A stretch of 52,004 bases of DNA from Acetobacter tropicalis (GTDB lineage Bacteria; Pseudomonadota; Alphaproteobacteria; Acetobacterales; Acetobacteraceae). Of this stretch, positions 42,644 through 51,186 are shown one piece after another (the first letter of the stretch is position 1; every line of letters begins with the position of its first letter). Location of the stretch: assembly GCF_001580915.1 (NCBI RefSeq), contig NZ_LHZQ01000203.1, positions 1 to 52,004 of the forward strand. The letters run 5' to 3'. Under the pieces are notes generated by a model. It was not told the DNA's origin and did not search any database. It worked only from the letters and a program-made list of their open reading frames with translations. Position numbers and translations under genes: made by a program.

Positions 42644-43441
42644 TCACTCAAGTGGGATAGATACTGCTTTTGAAAGAACGTCTGCAATATGAGGATTGGC
42701 GGCAAGAATGGTTGCTGGCCCCGTCAAACCTCCATCCCGCAGGAAGGGAGAAACACAGGCTCCTGCCTCCGCCAGCAAGGGGAGGGCAGCAGCCACATCC
42801 CACAGGTTGATGACAATTTCGATATAGCCATCCAGCCGCCCGCAGGCCACATCCGCCAAGGCCAGCGCGCCTGAACCACCCGAACGGGGCATGGCCCCCA
42901 GATCCATAATGGCGTCAATCTTTTCCATGAAAACGGGTTTAGGAACACGGTTACTCCAGCCCATTTCAATCATGGCACTTGCGGGGTCAGCAACCGGAGA
43001 GGCCTGTATCCGTTTGCCGTTCAGAAAAGCGCCGTGGCCGCGCAGAGCCGTATAGACTTCTCCCAACGCGGGCGCTTCAATAACCCCCGCCACAGGTTCA
43101 TCGCCGTCCAGAAGCCCCAAAGACACACACCACCGGCTTCTGCCCCGCGCATAATTAGAGGTTCCATCAATCGGGTCTACCACCCAACGCAACTGGCCTG
43201 CGCGCGCTACACCGCCTTCTTCTCCCTGAAAACCATCATCCGGAAAAAGTGCCTTCATACGTTCGGCAATAAATGTTTCTACTGCGCCGTCTGTCTCTGT
43301 CAGCCAATCCTGGGCGGCTTTCTGCTTTCCGGCCGGGCCACCCGGTGGCGGACGCATGGACATGGCAAGGCAAGCCGCATCATGCACCACAGCCCTTGCA
43401 GCTTCCAGACGACAGGCAATAGCCGGATCGGGTGAGGACAT
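42644..43441 (-). CDS. Inositol monophosphatase family protein
   Basis: This 265-residue Mg-dependent phosphatase has GEEGG, WVVDPIDGTSNYARGRSRWCVSLGL and a C-terminal LWDVAAALPLLAEAGA, the three metal and substrate motifs of the family. The DPIDGTSNY form is that of inositol monophosphatase/SuhB rather than HisN. Candidate substrates include inositol phosphate, other sugar phosphates, or PAP. The ATG at 43441 has GGGAG nine bases upstream. It is divergent from the GIPC-transferase-like gene, which makes an inositol-lipid link tempting but unproven. Confidence 0.85.
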   Translation of the reverse strand: MSSPDPAIACRLEAARAVVHDAACLAMSMRPPPGGPAGKQKAAQDWLTETDGAVETFIAERMKALFPDDGFQGEEGGVARAGQLRWVVDPIDGTSNYARGRSRWCVSLGLLDGDEPVAGVIEAPALGEVYTALRGHGAFLNGKRIQASPVADPASAMIEMGWSNRVPKPVFMEKIDAIMDLGAMPRSGGSGALALADVACGRLDGYIEIVINLWDVAAALPLLAEAGACVSPFLRDGGLTGPATILAANPHIADVLSKAVSIPLE

Positions 43442-43574
43442 AGAACACAACTCCCAAAAAGCAGACATATGGGCTGCACCATAACGTCAAGTCTCTTGCG
43501 AAGCGACATCTGTGCGTACAAAAGCAGGATCGCTCTACAAACAAGCCCTTAACTTACGGCGAGGAGGCTGGATT

Positions 43575-44480
43575 TTGCCCTTTATGAGAACAGACCAGTG
43601 GCAGACAGGCATTATCCGCGCCCCCATGGCGACCATTCTTAGGGCGGAAACGCTTGAAGGGTTTACTCCTCAGTGGATTGGAAACGATCACGGCATGCGT
43701 TTTCTGGCGGACCCATTTGGCGTCTGGCACGAACACAATCTATACATTTTTGCTGAAGCTTACGATTACCGGACAAAATGCGGCAAAATCGATATGCTTC
43801 AATATGACTCCTCTCTTCAGTTTGTACGGCGTGCCCGCGTGCTGTCGGAACCGTGGCATCTTTCCTATCCCGTCGTCTTCCATCATGAAGGGTCATTCTG
43901 GATGCTACCGGAAGCTCATCGGTCCGGCCACCTGACCCTCTATCGCGCCTCCACTTTCCCTGACGTATGGGAAAAAAATAATCAGTTCACGTTTCCTGTC
44001 GCAGCCATTGATGCATCGCCCATATTCTTTAAAGGGCTTTGGTGGATGTTCTTCAGCCCTCCGGGAACGGGGCGTGAAAAAAAATCCATGCTGTGCGCAG
44101 CTTTTGCAGACCGCCTAACCGGCCCATGGCACTTGCACCCGGCCAACCCTATACGTGAAAATCTGTCCAGCGGCCGCCCTGGAGGAACGCCCATCGTGGA
44201 CGGCAACGACCTCATTCTTCCGACCCAGGATTGTACACAAACCTATGGGGGGGGCATCTCTCTTGTTCGTCTTTCAGGCTTAAGCCCCACACATTGTACA
44301 ACGTCGGTCATTCACACGCTTGCGGCCCCCAAGGCCTTTCAGCCTTGGACGGACGGCCTGCATACACTTTCGGCTGCTGGAAACGTCACGCTGATTGATG
44401 CAAAACGCATCAGTCATTCACCGGCCCGTCATGCTTATGATGTGAAACGGTGGCTCCAGAAAACGTTCGTGCCGAGATAA
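43575..44480 (+). CDS. Protein resembling the N-terminal domain of glucosamine inositolphosphorylceramide transferases
   Basis: The roughly 300-residue protein has a five-bladed-propeller-like pattern with repeated W/F-rich strands: MRFLADPFGVWHEHNLYIFAEAYD, HLSYPVVFHHEGSFWMLPEA, LYRASTFPDVWE and GLWWMFFSPPGT. This matches my recollection of the domain at the N-terminus of plant GIPC transferases, also found alone in bacterial polysaccharide and lipid clusters. It has no signal peptide. The start is uncertain: TTG 43575 (GAGGAGG seven bases upstream, used here), ATG 43584 or GTG 43512. The enzymatic role in bacteria is not known to me. It is divergent from an inositol-monophosphatase-family gene and convergent with the lpxL-type gene. 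Confidence 0.65.
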   Translation: MPFMRTDQWQTGIIRAPMATILRAETLEGFTPQWIGNDHGMRFLADPFGVWHEHNLYIFAEAYDYRTKCGKIDMLQYDSSLQFVRRARVLSEPWHLSYPVVFHHEGSFWMLPEAHRSGHLTLYRASTFPDVWEKNNQFTFPVAAIDASPIFFKGLWWMFFSPPGTGREKKSMLCAAFADRLTGPWHLHPANPIRENLSSGRPGGTPIVDGNDLILPTQDCTQTYGGGISLVRLSGLSPTHCTTSVIHTLAAPKAFQPWTDGLHTLSAAGNVTLIDAKRISHSPARHAYDVKRWLQKTFVPR

Positions 44481-44546
44481 GCCACGAAAATCCGCCCGGC
44501 GATCAGACGCATTACGTGCATAAAACACGCCCACAAAGCAGCATGT

Positions 44547-45458
44547 TTAGAGATAGAGAGCTTTAGGCCAACGCCTGTGGAGCCAGAGCCAGCTTTCCGG
44601 CTTGCGTCTGATCCAGCTTTCCAGCCGATCATTCACCATTTGAACAAGAGCTTCCAAATCCTGCTGCTTGTCCCCCGTGTCAGGCAATGTCATAGGCGGT
44701 TCCACAACAATTCGGAGACGCGCTGGCCCCAGCCGTTCCACGTAACCTGGGATCACTGCACACCGATACCGCAGCGCCATAGCCGCCAACGCGGGGGCGG
44801 TCATGGCGGGCTGGCCAAAAAAACGCGCCTCAACGCCATCATTCATTTTCTGGTCAACCAACATACCCAGACGGCCACCTTTGGCGACATACATCAAAGC
44901 CTCCCGCGCACCCCGCGCACCTTTGGCGAAAAGAGGCATGGGGGTAGGGGCCATAGCCGTATCACGCAGGCGGCGTATCATGCTGTCAATCAAGGGATTA
45001 CCTGCGGCCCTATAAAAAGAGGCAAACGGGGTACCATGCCGCGCCACGCCCGGCGGCAACATTTCCCAATTTCCGATATGCCCTGAAACAAACAGAACAG
45101 AACCGCCCTTGCGTGCCTGCTCGTGTAGATAGTCCGCCCCCTGAACCTCATACCCCGGTCCATAAGATGTGTTTTCCTGCAAACGAGAAAGGTGAGGAAG
45201 TTCCCCCACGGTACGCCCCAAATTCTCCCATACACCACGGACAATCCGCTTGCGTTGAGAACGGTTCAATTCCGGCATGGCAAGCTGTAGATTGCGATCT
45301 GCAACTTTGGAAACAGGAAGAAGCGGGCCGATAAAGCGGCTTACACGTCCAGCAAAGTTGGACGCTTTGACGGGGCCCATTTTCAGAAACGCCGCCAGCA
45401 AACCGTGCGCAAATGCCGCTTCAATGCGCATGAGCGCAGTTATCTCCCCCTTGCTCAT
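44547..45458 (-). CDS. lpxL: Lysophospholipid/lauroyl acyltransferase family protein (LpxL/HtrB type)
   Basis: The 303-residue inner-membrane enzyme should add a secondary acyl chain to Kdo-lipid A. The HX4E catalytic motif is HIGNWE, followed by SFYRAAGNPLIDSMIRRLR and the GGRLGMLVDQKMNDGVEARFFG segment typical of the family. The ATG at 45458 overlaps the lpxK stop (ATGA), which decides the start. It is the last gene in kdtA-lpxK-lpxL. Which position it acylates cannot be told from sequence. Confidence 0.88.
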   Translation of the reverse strand: MSKGEITALMRIEAAFAHGLLAAFLKMGPVKASNFAGRVSRFIGPLLPVSKVADRNLQLAMPELNRSQRKRIVRGVWENLGRTVGELPHLSRLQENTSYGPGYEVQGADYLHEQARKGGSVLFVSGHIGNWEMLPPGVARHGTPFASFYRAAGNPLIDSMIRRLRDTAMAPTPMPLFAKGARGAREALMYVAKGGRLGMLVDQKMNDGVEARFFGQPAMTAPALAAMALRYRCAVIPGYVERLGPARLRIVVEPPMTLPDTGDKQQDLEALVQMVNDRLESWIRRKPESWLWLHRRWPKALYL

Positions 45459-46459
45459 CTCAGTGTTCCGCAAGGAAGGAGTCGATCGAGAAGACTTTCT
45501 GGTGCCGTCTCATCCGCCCATGTCAATCCAACCCCCACAGTCTGGACATGTGGGCGGAAAGAAGAAGGAAGACGTACAAAATCCTTGGGGGTTGTGACCA
45601 ATTGCGCACCGTCTTGTTTGGCAAGCGTTAGAAGACGCTCAATATCCTGCGCCTTATAGAAATAATGATCAGGAAAAGCGATGACCCGCCTCATAAACAC
45701 ACCAGCCTCCTTCAACCCCTCAAAAAATTTGGAGGGGCGCCCCAAGCCCGCAAAAGCAAGGCATGGCTTTTCCTTCAGGGCAGCAATACCGGCCACATCT
45801 GGCTGGAGAAAAGCGTGGAGAACAGTACAGCCCGCAGGAAGGATTGGGGCATACTTGGCCAGAAAGCCCGTTTTGTCGGGGCCAATCAGCAGAACGGCTG
45901 AGGCGCGGCCCAATGCGTCCTGAGTTCGTTCGCGGAGCGGACCTGCCGGAAGCACACGTCCATTGCCCACTCCGACAACACCATCAACACTCAGCAGAGA
46001 GATGTCTTTGTGCAACCAGGGGTTTTGAAACCCGTCATCCATGAGTAAACACTGCGCTCCGGCACTGATTGCCGCGCGGGCTGAGGCAACACGATCACCC
46101 CCGATCCACGTTGGACATCGGGCTGCAAGAAGCAATGCTTCATCTCCCACATCGCGAGCTGTGTGAACGGCTGGCTCTACTCGTGTTGTTGCCTTAATCT
46201 TCCCCCCGTATCCCCGAATCAACACATGCACGCTGATCTGCCGGTTCTGCAATCTCTGCGCCATATCCAGCACCACTGTCGTCTTGCCTGTGCCGCCCGT
46301 TGTCATATTCCCACAGCACAAAACCGGGATAGGAGCTTTCCAACCGGGCTGTTTCTGCCGAATCTCTGCATAAGCAGAAACCACTCCTGCTAGAGGGGAG
46401 AGGAGGAGAGGTAACCATTTTGCATCAGGGTCCTGCCAGAAGCGCGGCGGATGAATCAT
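45455..46459 (-). CDS. lpxK: Tetraacyldisaccharide 4'-kinase
   Basis: LpxK phosphorylates the 4' position of the lipid A disaccharide. The 334 residues include an N-terminal membrane-associated helix, the P-loop GGTGKT at 55-60 and the family motif DDGFQN. It overlaps the DUF374-KdtA gene upstream by 4 bases and lpxL downstream by 4. Some acetic acid bacteria carry lipid A without 4'-phosphate, so whether its product is kept in the mature molecule is worth checking. Confidence 0.94.
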   Translation of the reverse strand: MIHPPRFWQDPDAKWLPLLLSPLAGVVSAYAEIRQKQPGWKAPIPVLCCGNMTTGGTGKTTVVLDMAQRLQNRQISVHVLIRGYGGKIKATTRVEPAVHTARDVGDEALLLAARCPTWIGGDRVASARAAISAGAQCLLMDDGFQNPWLHKDISLLSVDGVVGVGNGRVLPAGPLRERTQDALGRASAVLLIGPDKTGFLAKYAPILPAGCTVLHAFLQPDVAGIAALKEKPCLAFAGLGRPSKFFEGLKEAGVFMRRVIAFPDHYFYKAQDIERLLTLAKQDGAQLVTTPKDFVRLPSSFRPHVQTVGVGLTWADETAPESLLDRLLPCGTLR

Positions 46460-48477
46460 GATTTCAGCAGATCCAGAACACGAGTAGTCAAACGGTCAAT
46501 CAGATCTCCATTCACAGCAGAGACCCGCTCCTGGCTTAATGTCGCTTTGCGCGCGCGCAGTTCCGGGTCGCTAACCATTTGTCGTACCCATGCGGCAAGA
46601 TCAGTCGCCGTCTCCACTACTGTCACGCTTTCTCCAAGACTACGAAATGCCTCTATAAAATTATGAACCAACGGCCCTGTAGCCAGCGCGCAGTCCAGAC
46701 GTGCTGGCTCAAGCGGATTATGCCCACCACCGCCTTTTACGTCAGGCAAGCTATTGCCAATAAAAACCATGGGTGCGAGACGATAAAAAAGCCCCAACTC
46801 CCCCAATGTATCGCACACCCAAACTGAATCCGTCTTTTCCGGTAATTGGCCCAAAGAACGACGAGGCGCACCAGAAAACAGGGAACTGACGACCGCGCCC
46901 CGTTCGGGGTGCCTCGGCACGACAAGCGTCAGAAGATCAGGAACATCATTCCGTAACTGCTCCAGAGCTTTACGGATGTCCTCCTCTTCCCCATCATGGG
47001 TGGAAGCCGCCAAAAACAAAGGGCGCTTCCCGATATATGTCTGAAGTTTTTGCAATGCGTCTTCCTGCACAGGAAGAGCGTGCGCCACCGTTTTCAGGTC
47101 CCCACAAGCGAGCAGATTACGGCCCCCCAGCGCCTCGAAATGGCGGGCATCCTCCGACGAACGCGGCGCAATCCACGCAAAACGATCCAACATACGGCGA
47201 GCAATACGCGGTGCGTTACACCATTTTTTGAAAGATACGGGTGACATCCGGCCATTGACCAAGGCAACGGGAAGATTACGCTCGTGACACAACCCGATCA
47301 GATTGGGCCACAACTCGCTTTCCGTGAAAACGGCAGCCTGTGGCCGCCAGTGACTTAAAAAGCGTTTCCCCCAACGCGGTACATCCAGAGGAGCAAACTG
47401 ATGAACAATCCGGGCTTCCTGTACTGTTCTCTGGGCGACCATACGGGCGGCAGTAACTGTACCCGTTGTCATCAATGCCGTTACTCGTGCATTCTGCCGG
47501 AGACAATTTTCAACGAGTGGCAGAATAGAAACAACTTCTCCCACACTCGCCGCGTGAAACCAGATCACTGCACCTAAGGGACGAGGCTGAGAAGCAAACC
47601 CCATTTTTTCCCTTACGCGAGAAGCTATCTCCTTGCCGCGTGTCTGCCGCCATCTCAAGAAAAACGGTAATGCAGGAGCGGCAACAGTTGCCGCCGTAGC
47701 CCACAGACGCGAGGGCATGAGATCAAGAGGTTGAGGGCGAAATTCTTCCGTAGGTAAATGTGCTATCCTAACCTTACTGCGCATGGCTGCTTCGGCTTGT
47801 CCCATCGCATCCGTAATGGCGGCTGATAACAACTGGCCAGCCTCCGCAGCGCTTCGTCCATCCGCATGCAGATGAAAAAGCGGAGCGCCACACACAAAAC
47901 GACCTTTCCCAAATGGCACGGGAACAATCATTCTATCCCAAGATTTTAAACGAAAGCCGGAGCACGTTGCCCCTACAGGCACGATAGGCATTTTTACCAT
48001 GGCAGCAAGGGCTGCGGCTCCTTGTTGCGCCTGCCGTCGTGGCCCGCGCGGACCATCAGGCGTAATGGCGACAATACCCCCATGCCGCAATCTTGCCCGC
48101 ATACGCCGTATGGCTGCGGCACCGCCCTTATTCTTGCCTCGCGTATCCGAAGAGCCCGCAATGGACCAGATGCGCCATGGTGCCACAATATCGGCAATCA
48201 ACCGTCCATCCCGATTACGGCTTATCAGCACATGTAACCGCAATGTCGGGTTCTGAGGCTCTGCCCACCACCATAATGCAGGCGTCAAGGGCAGTGCTTC
48301 ATGCCAGAACGCCACAATGGCCGTATGCCCATCCTGCGCTGTCAGCAGTTTACGGGCTGCGGGATCCACGGTGAACGTCCAGCGCATGGTACGCAGGGTC
48401 AGCCCCAGATAGCCTCTGACAGAGGAAATCAGAACCTTGCGCAAAAGAGAACCGGAGGAAAGACGAAACGGCCTCAC
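46456..48477 (-). CDS. waaA: Fusion of DUF374 acyltransferase-like domain and Kdo transferase (KdtA/WaaA)
   Basis: The 673 residues join two proteins. Residues about 45-225 are a DUF374 domain, related to PlsC-type acyltransferases (FWHEALPL, ISRNRDGRLIADIV, AITPDGPRGPRR, PIVPVGATCSGFRLKSWDR). From about 252 a complete Kdo transferase follows: the membrane helix and RGKE, SVGE with the catalytic Glu314, ESELWPN, RHPER (522-526) and GGGGHNPLEPA (582-592). No stop or frameshift separates them. KdtA attaches Kdo to lipid IVA using CMP-Kdo from KdsB. In many alphaproteobacteria the two are separate neighbours. The stop overlaps the lpxK start. Confidence 0.92.
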   Translation of the reverse strand: MRPFRLSSGSLLRKVLISSVRGYLGLTLRTMRWTFTVDPAARKLLTAQDGHTAIVAFWHEALPLTPALWWWAEPQNPTLRLHVLISRNRDGRLIADIVAPWRIWSIAGSSDTRGKNKGGAAAIRRMRARLRHGGIVAITPDGPRGPRRQAQQGAAALAAMVKMPIVPVGATCSGFRLKSWDRMIVPVPFGKGRFVCGAPLFHLHADGRSAAEAGQLLSAAITDAMGQAEAAMRSKVRIAHLPTEEFRPQPLDLMPSRLWATAATVAAPALPFFLRWRQTRGKEIASRVREKMGFASQPRPLGAVIWFHAASVGEVVSILPLVENCLRQNARVTALMTTGTVTAARMVAQRTVQEARIVHQFAPLDVPRWGKRFLSHWRPQAAVFTESELWPNLIGLCHERNLPVALVNGRMSPVSFKKWCNAPRIARRMLDRFAWIAPRSSEDARHFEALGGRNLLACGDLKTVAHALPVQEDALQKLQTYIGKRPLFLAASTHDGEEEDIRKALEQLRNDVPDLLTLVVPRHPERGAVVSSLFSGAPRRSLGQLPEKTDSVWVCDTLGELGLFYRLAPMVFIGNSLPDVKGGGGHNPLEPARLDCALATGPLVHNFIEAFRSLGESVTVVETATDLAAWVRQMVSDPELRARKATLSQERVSAVNGDLIDRLTTRVLDLLKS

Positions 48478-48495
48478 GCCAACCGGCCTCCGGCG

Positions 48496-48984
48496 CTAAA
48501 GCAGCTTTCTCCTGAAAGCAAATCCTTCTGGCTGTTCGTTCAGCACAGAAGGTTGATATGCCACACTAAAAGTCTCATGCGCTTTTTGCCAGACAGCAGC
48601 ATCCACGCCTTCTGGCACAACCACGCTATTGACCCCACAACGCAGCAGAAATTCATACTGATCGGGCAGAATGTGCCCACCTGCACGAATTTCCCCTTCA
48701 AAGTGCAGATGCTCACGCAAAGCTCTTGCCTGCGTGAAAGGCCGACCATCCCGAAAAATGGGGAAGGTAACCTGTATGCTGCTCAGACGGGGCAGGGCGC
48801 TGCGCAGTTCTTCCACCGAATCTCCGGCATTCAACACGACACCAAGACGGCCATCGTTATTGCGACCCAACCCTTCAGACAACCGGGCCAGCGGTACCAG
48901 CACATCACCTGAAGGCAGAGCCTCGCCTTCAATGGCAACCTGCCAGTTATCTTCTTTAATCTGGCCGTTCTCAAGCAGGGGCAT
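48496..48984 (-). CDS. DUF934-domain protein of the sulfite reductase cluster
   Basis: The 162 residues match the DUF934 family that follows sulfite reductase genes in many proteobacteria: VPLARLSEGLGRNNDGRLGVVLNAGDSVEEL, FPIFRDGRPFTQARALRE, and HILPDQYEFLLRCGVNSVVVPE. It has no signal peptide or obvious cofactor motif. Its biochemical role is not established; a part in assimilatory sulfate reduction is inferred from constant linkage. The start overlaps the cysI 3' end by 14 bases. Confidence 0.88.
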   Translation of the reverse strand: MPLLENGQIKEDNWQVAIEGEALPSGDVLVPLARLSEGLGRNNDGRLGVVLNAGDSVEELRSALPRLSSIQVTFPIFRDGRPFTQARALREHLHFEGEIRAGGHILPDQYEFLLRCGVNSVVVPEGVDAAVWQKAHETFSVAYQPSVLNEQPEGFAFRRKLL

Positions 48985-50665
48985 ACGCGGCGTCCTTGAA
49001 TGGTGCTGTGCCTAAACGGCGGCACGTGTCGATAAACTGCTCACCCGCCGTCCTTCTCGCAAGATACGTATCAATAATCCGGGCGATTGCATCAACTGTT
49101 TCATCTTCGGACATTGCTGCCCCGATAATCTGACCGATGGATACCGTATCCTGATCCGCAGCACCACCCAGAGTGATCTGAAACGCTTCCTCTCCTCGTT
49201 TATCTACCCCGAGAATGCCGATATGCCCTGCGTGATGATGCCCGCAGGCATTGATGCAGCCAGAAATATTCAACCGCAGAGGACCAATTTCCCGCTGTAA
49301 TTCAGGGCTTGCAAAACGCTCACTCAACTTCTGCGCAATGGGAATGGACCGGGCGTTGGCCAGCGCGCAGTAATCCAACCCAGGGCAGGCAACGATGTCA
49401 GAAATAAACCCGACATTGGCAGTGCCCAACCCATTCTGATCAAGCGTCTGCCACAAGGCATAGAGCTTGTCCTGCCTGACATGCCCCAAAACAACGTTCT
49501 GCAAATGCGTGATGCGCAATTCACCAAAACTGAGTTGATCGGCCAGATCCGCCAGAAGATTCATCTGCGCGGATGTGACATCCCCGGGTATTCCTCCCGC
49601 TGGCTTGCAGGAAATTGTTACCGAGACATAGCCCGGCTGCTTGTGAGCATGTGTATTGGTACGCACCCAGAAATCAAACGCCCGATCAGCCTTGCGCTGC
49701 TGAATCAGTTTTTCTGCGGCTTGACCCGCGGGATCAAAATCAGGAACTCCAAAACGCGCCTGAATAGCGGCTACAATCTTTTCATCCAGCCTGTAACGTG
49801 CCCGGTCCATCGCCACAAATTCGGCATTCACACGGTTGCGGAATTCCTGCACGCCCAAAGCCTGAACCAGAATTTTGATCCGTGCCTTATAGATATTATC
49901 CCGGCGGCCAAATTCATTATAAACCCGCAGAATAGCTTCCAGATAAGCGATCAGGTCTTCTTCTGGCAGATCATCACGTAATTTTACGCCAACGATAGGC
50001 GTGCGACCTAGTCCGCCACCGACATACACTTCGAATACAGCTCGGCCATTTTCATCCTTACGGGCCATCAGCCCGATATCATGAAAGCGCGCTGCTACAC
50101 GATCCTGCGGGCTACCAGAAATCGCGATTTTGAATTTACGCGGCAGAAATGTGAATTCCGGATGCAACGTGGACCACTGCCGCAAAATTTCCGCATGGAT
50201 ACGAGGGTCAATCACCTCATCCGCCGCGGCACCAGCAAACTGGTCGGCGGTCACGTTCCGGATACAGTTGCCACTTGTCTGAAGGGCATGCATATCCGCA
50301 TCTGCCAGAAGCGCAAGAATATCGGGCGTGTCTTCCAGCTTGATCCAGTTGAACTGAATATTCTGCCGCGTGGTGAAATGCCCGTAATCACGGTCATACC
50401 GCTGAGCAATCTGCGCAAGAGTGCGCATCTGTCCGGAATTAAGCACGCCATACGGAATAGCCACACGTAGCATATAAGCGTGCAACTGAAGATACAGGCC
50501 GTTCATGAGGCGGAGCGGCTTGAATTCTTCCTCTGTCAACGCACCGGAAATGCGCCGTTCCACCTGATCCCGAAACTGAGCCACACGCTGTTTGAGAAAC
50601 GTGCGGTCAACCTCATCGTAAGCATAATGCCCAACAGGCAGGGAAGAATGAGGGGCGTGAGACAT
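48971..50665 (-). CDS. cysI: Sulfite (nitrite/sulfite) reductase hemoprotein
   Basis: The protein is a 564-residue siroheme and [4Fe-4S] enzyme reducing sulfite to sulfide. The cluster ligands are in ACPGLDYC (CX5C) and GCINACG (CX3C), followed by the HHH region. The N-terminal half-repeat has RVAIPYGVLNSGQMRTLAQIAQRYDRDYGHFTTRQNIQFNWIKL, including TTRQNIQ. No CysJ flavoprotein is adjacent, so the electron donor may be ferredoxin or lie elsewhere. It lies between DUF2849 and DUF934 genes, and the surrounding genes make sulfite a more likely substrate than nitrite. Confidence 0.93.
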   Translation of the reverse strand: MSHAPHSSLPVGHYAYDEVDRTFLKQRVAQFRDQVERRISGALTEEEFKPLRLMNGLYLQLHAYMLRVAIPYGVLNSGQMRTLAQIAQRYDRDYGHFTTRQNIQFNWIKLEDTPDILALLADADMHALQTSGNCIRNVTADQFAGAAADEVIDPRIHAEILRQWSTLHPEFTFLPRKFKIAISGSPQDRVAARFHDIGLMARKDENGRAVFEVYVGGGLGRTPIVGVKLRDDLPEEDLIAYLEAILRVYNEFGRRDNIYKARIKILVQALGVQEFRNRVNAEFVAMDRARYRLDEKIVAAIQARFGVPDFDPAGQAAEKLIQQRKADRAFDFWVRTNTHAHKQPGYVSVTISCKPAGGIPGDVTSAQMNLLADLADQLSFGELRITHLQNVVLGHVRQDKLYALWQTLDQNGLGTANVGFISDIVACPGLDYCALANARSIPIAQKLSERFASPELQREIGPLRLNISGCINACGHHHAGHIGILGVDKRGEEAFQITLGGAADQDTVSIGQIIGAAMSEDETVDAIARIIDTYLARRTAGEQFIDTCRRLGTAPFKDAAYAPA

Positions 50666-50696
50666 GATAAAAAGAGACCTTGGTTAACGTCGCGAA

Positions 50697-51041
50697 TCAG
50701 GCGGGAGAAACGGCAGGTCGTTCCTGCCATTCGGGCGTAAAGTCTGGATGCACGCTAGGTCCACCAGCCCGGATACACTCACGGCTGGTCACAGGCACCG
50801 GACCAGTGGGGGACAGGGAGACCTGCACGCCATAAACGCCAACCAGTTCATTATCCTGTGCACTCGCCGTCTGCTCCTTGAGAGCATCCTCGATTTCCAC
50901 ATTCGAATAGACGCGGGCGTTCCGTATATGAGGCGACCACTGACCATCCGCTGCCAGCCAGACAATACGCCCATCCAGCAAACGATTGGCGGTAATCACG
51001 CTGGAACCTTCTGCATCCCGGCGGTTATTTCTGCGGTCCAT
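50697..51041 (-). CDS. DUF2849-domain protein of the sulfite reductase cluster
   Basis: The 114-residue protein matches DUF2849, which usually stands directly before cysI in alphaproteobacteria. The core is VITANRLLDGRIVWLAADGQWSPHIRNARVYS and a segment ending LVGVYGVQVSL. It has no known activity; a regulatory or accessory part in sulfite reduction is inferred from the linkage. The ATG at 51041 has AAAGGGG seven bases upstream, which favours it over a longer frame to 51092. A good promoter stands at 51077-51105. Confidence 0.85.
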   Translation of the reverse strand: MDRRNNRRDAEGSSVITANRLLDGRIVWLAADGQWSPHIRNARVYSNVEIEDALKEQTASAQDNELVGVYGVQVSLSPTGPVPVTSRECIRAGGPSVHPDFTPEWQERPAVSPA

Positions 51042-51076
51042 AAAAGGCCCCTTTCTGGAACGACCCAAGAGGATAA

Positions 51077-51105
51077 ATTTTACACAGAGCAACTGAGTTT
51101 ATCAA
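51077..51105 (-). promoter_or_regulatory. Sigma-70 promoter for the DUF2849-cysI-DUF934 unit
   Basis: On the minus strand TTGATA (51100-51105) and TAAAAT (51077-51082) are separated by exactly 17 bases, each matching five of six consensus positions. It lies 36 bases before the DUF2849 start and in the gap behind the CysA-type gene, giving the sulfite reductase genes their own promoter. Confidence 0.7.
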
Positions 51106-51186
51106 GATAACACGCTTGAAAACGATGATTATTGCGTAGCACCGTCACCTTCATGTCCTTACCGGATAATTCCCATATCCTTGAGA

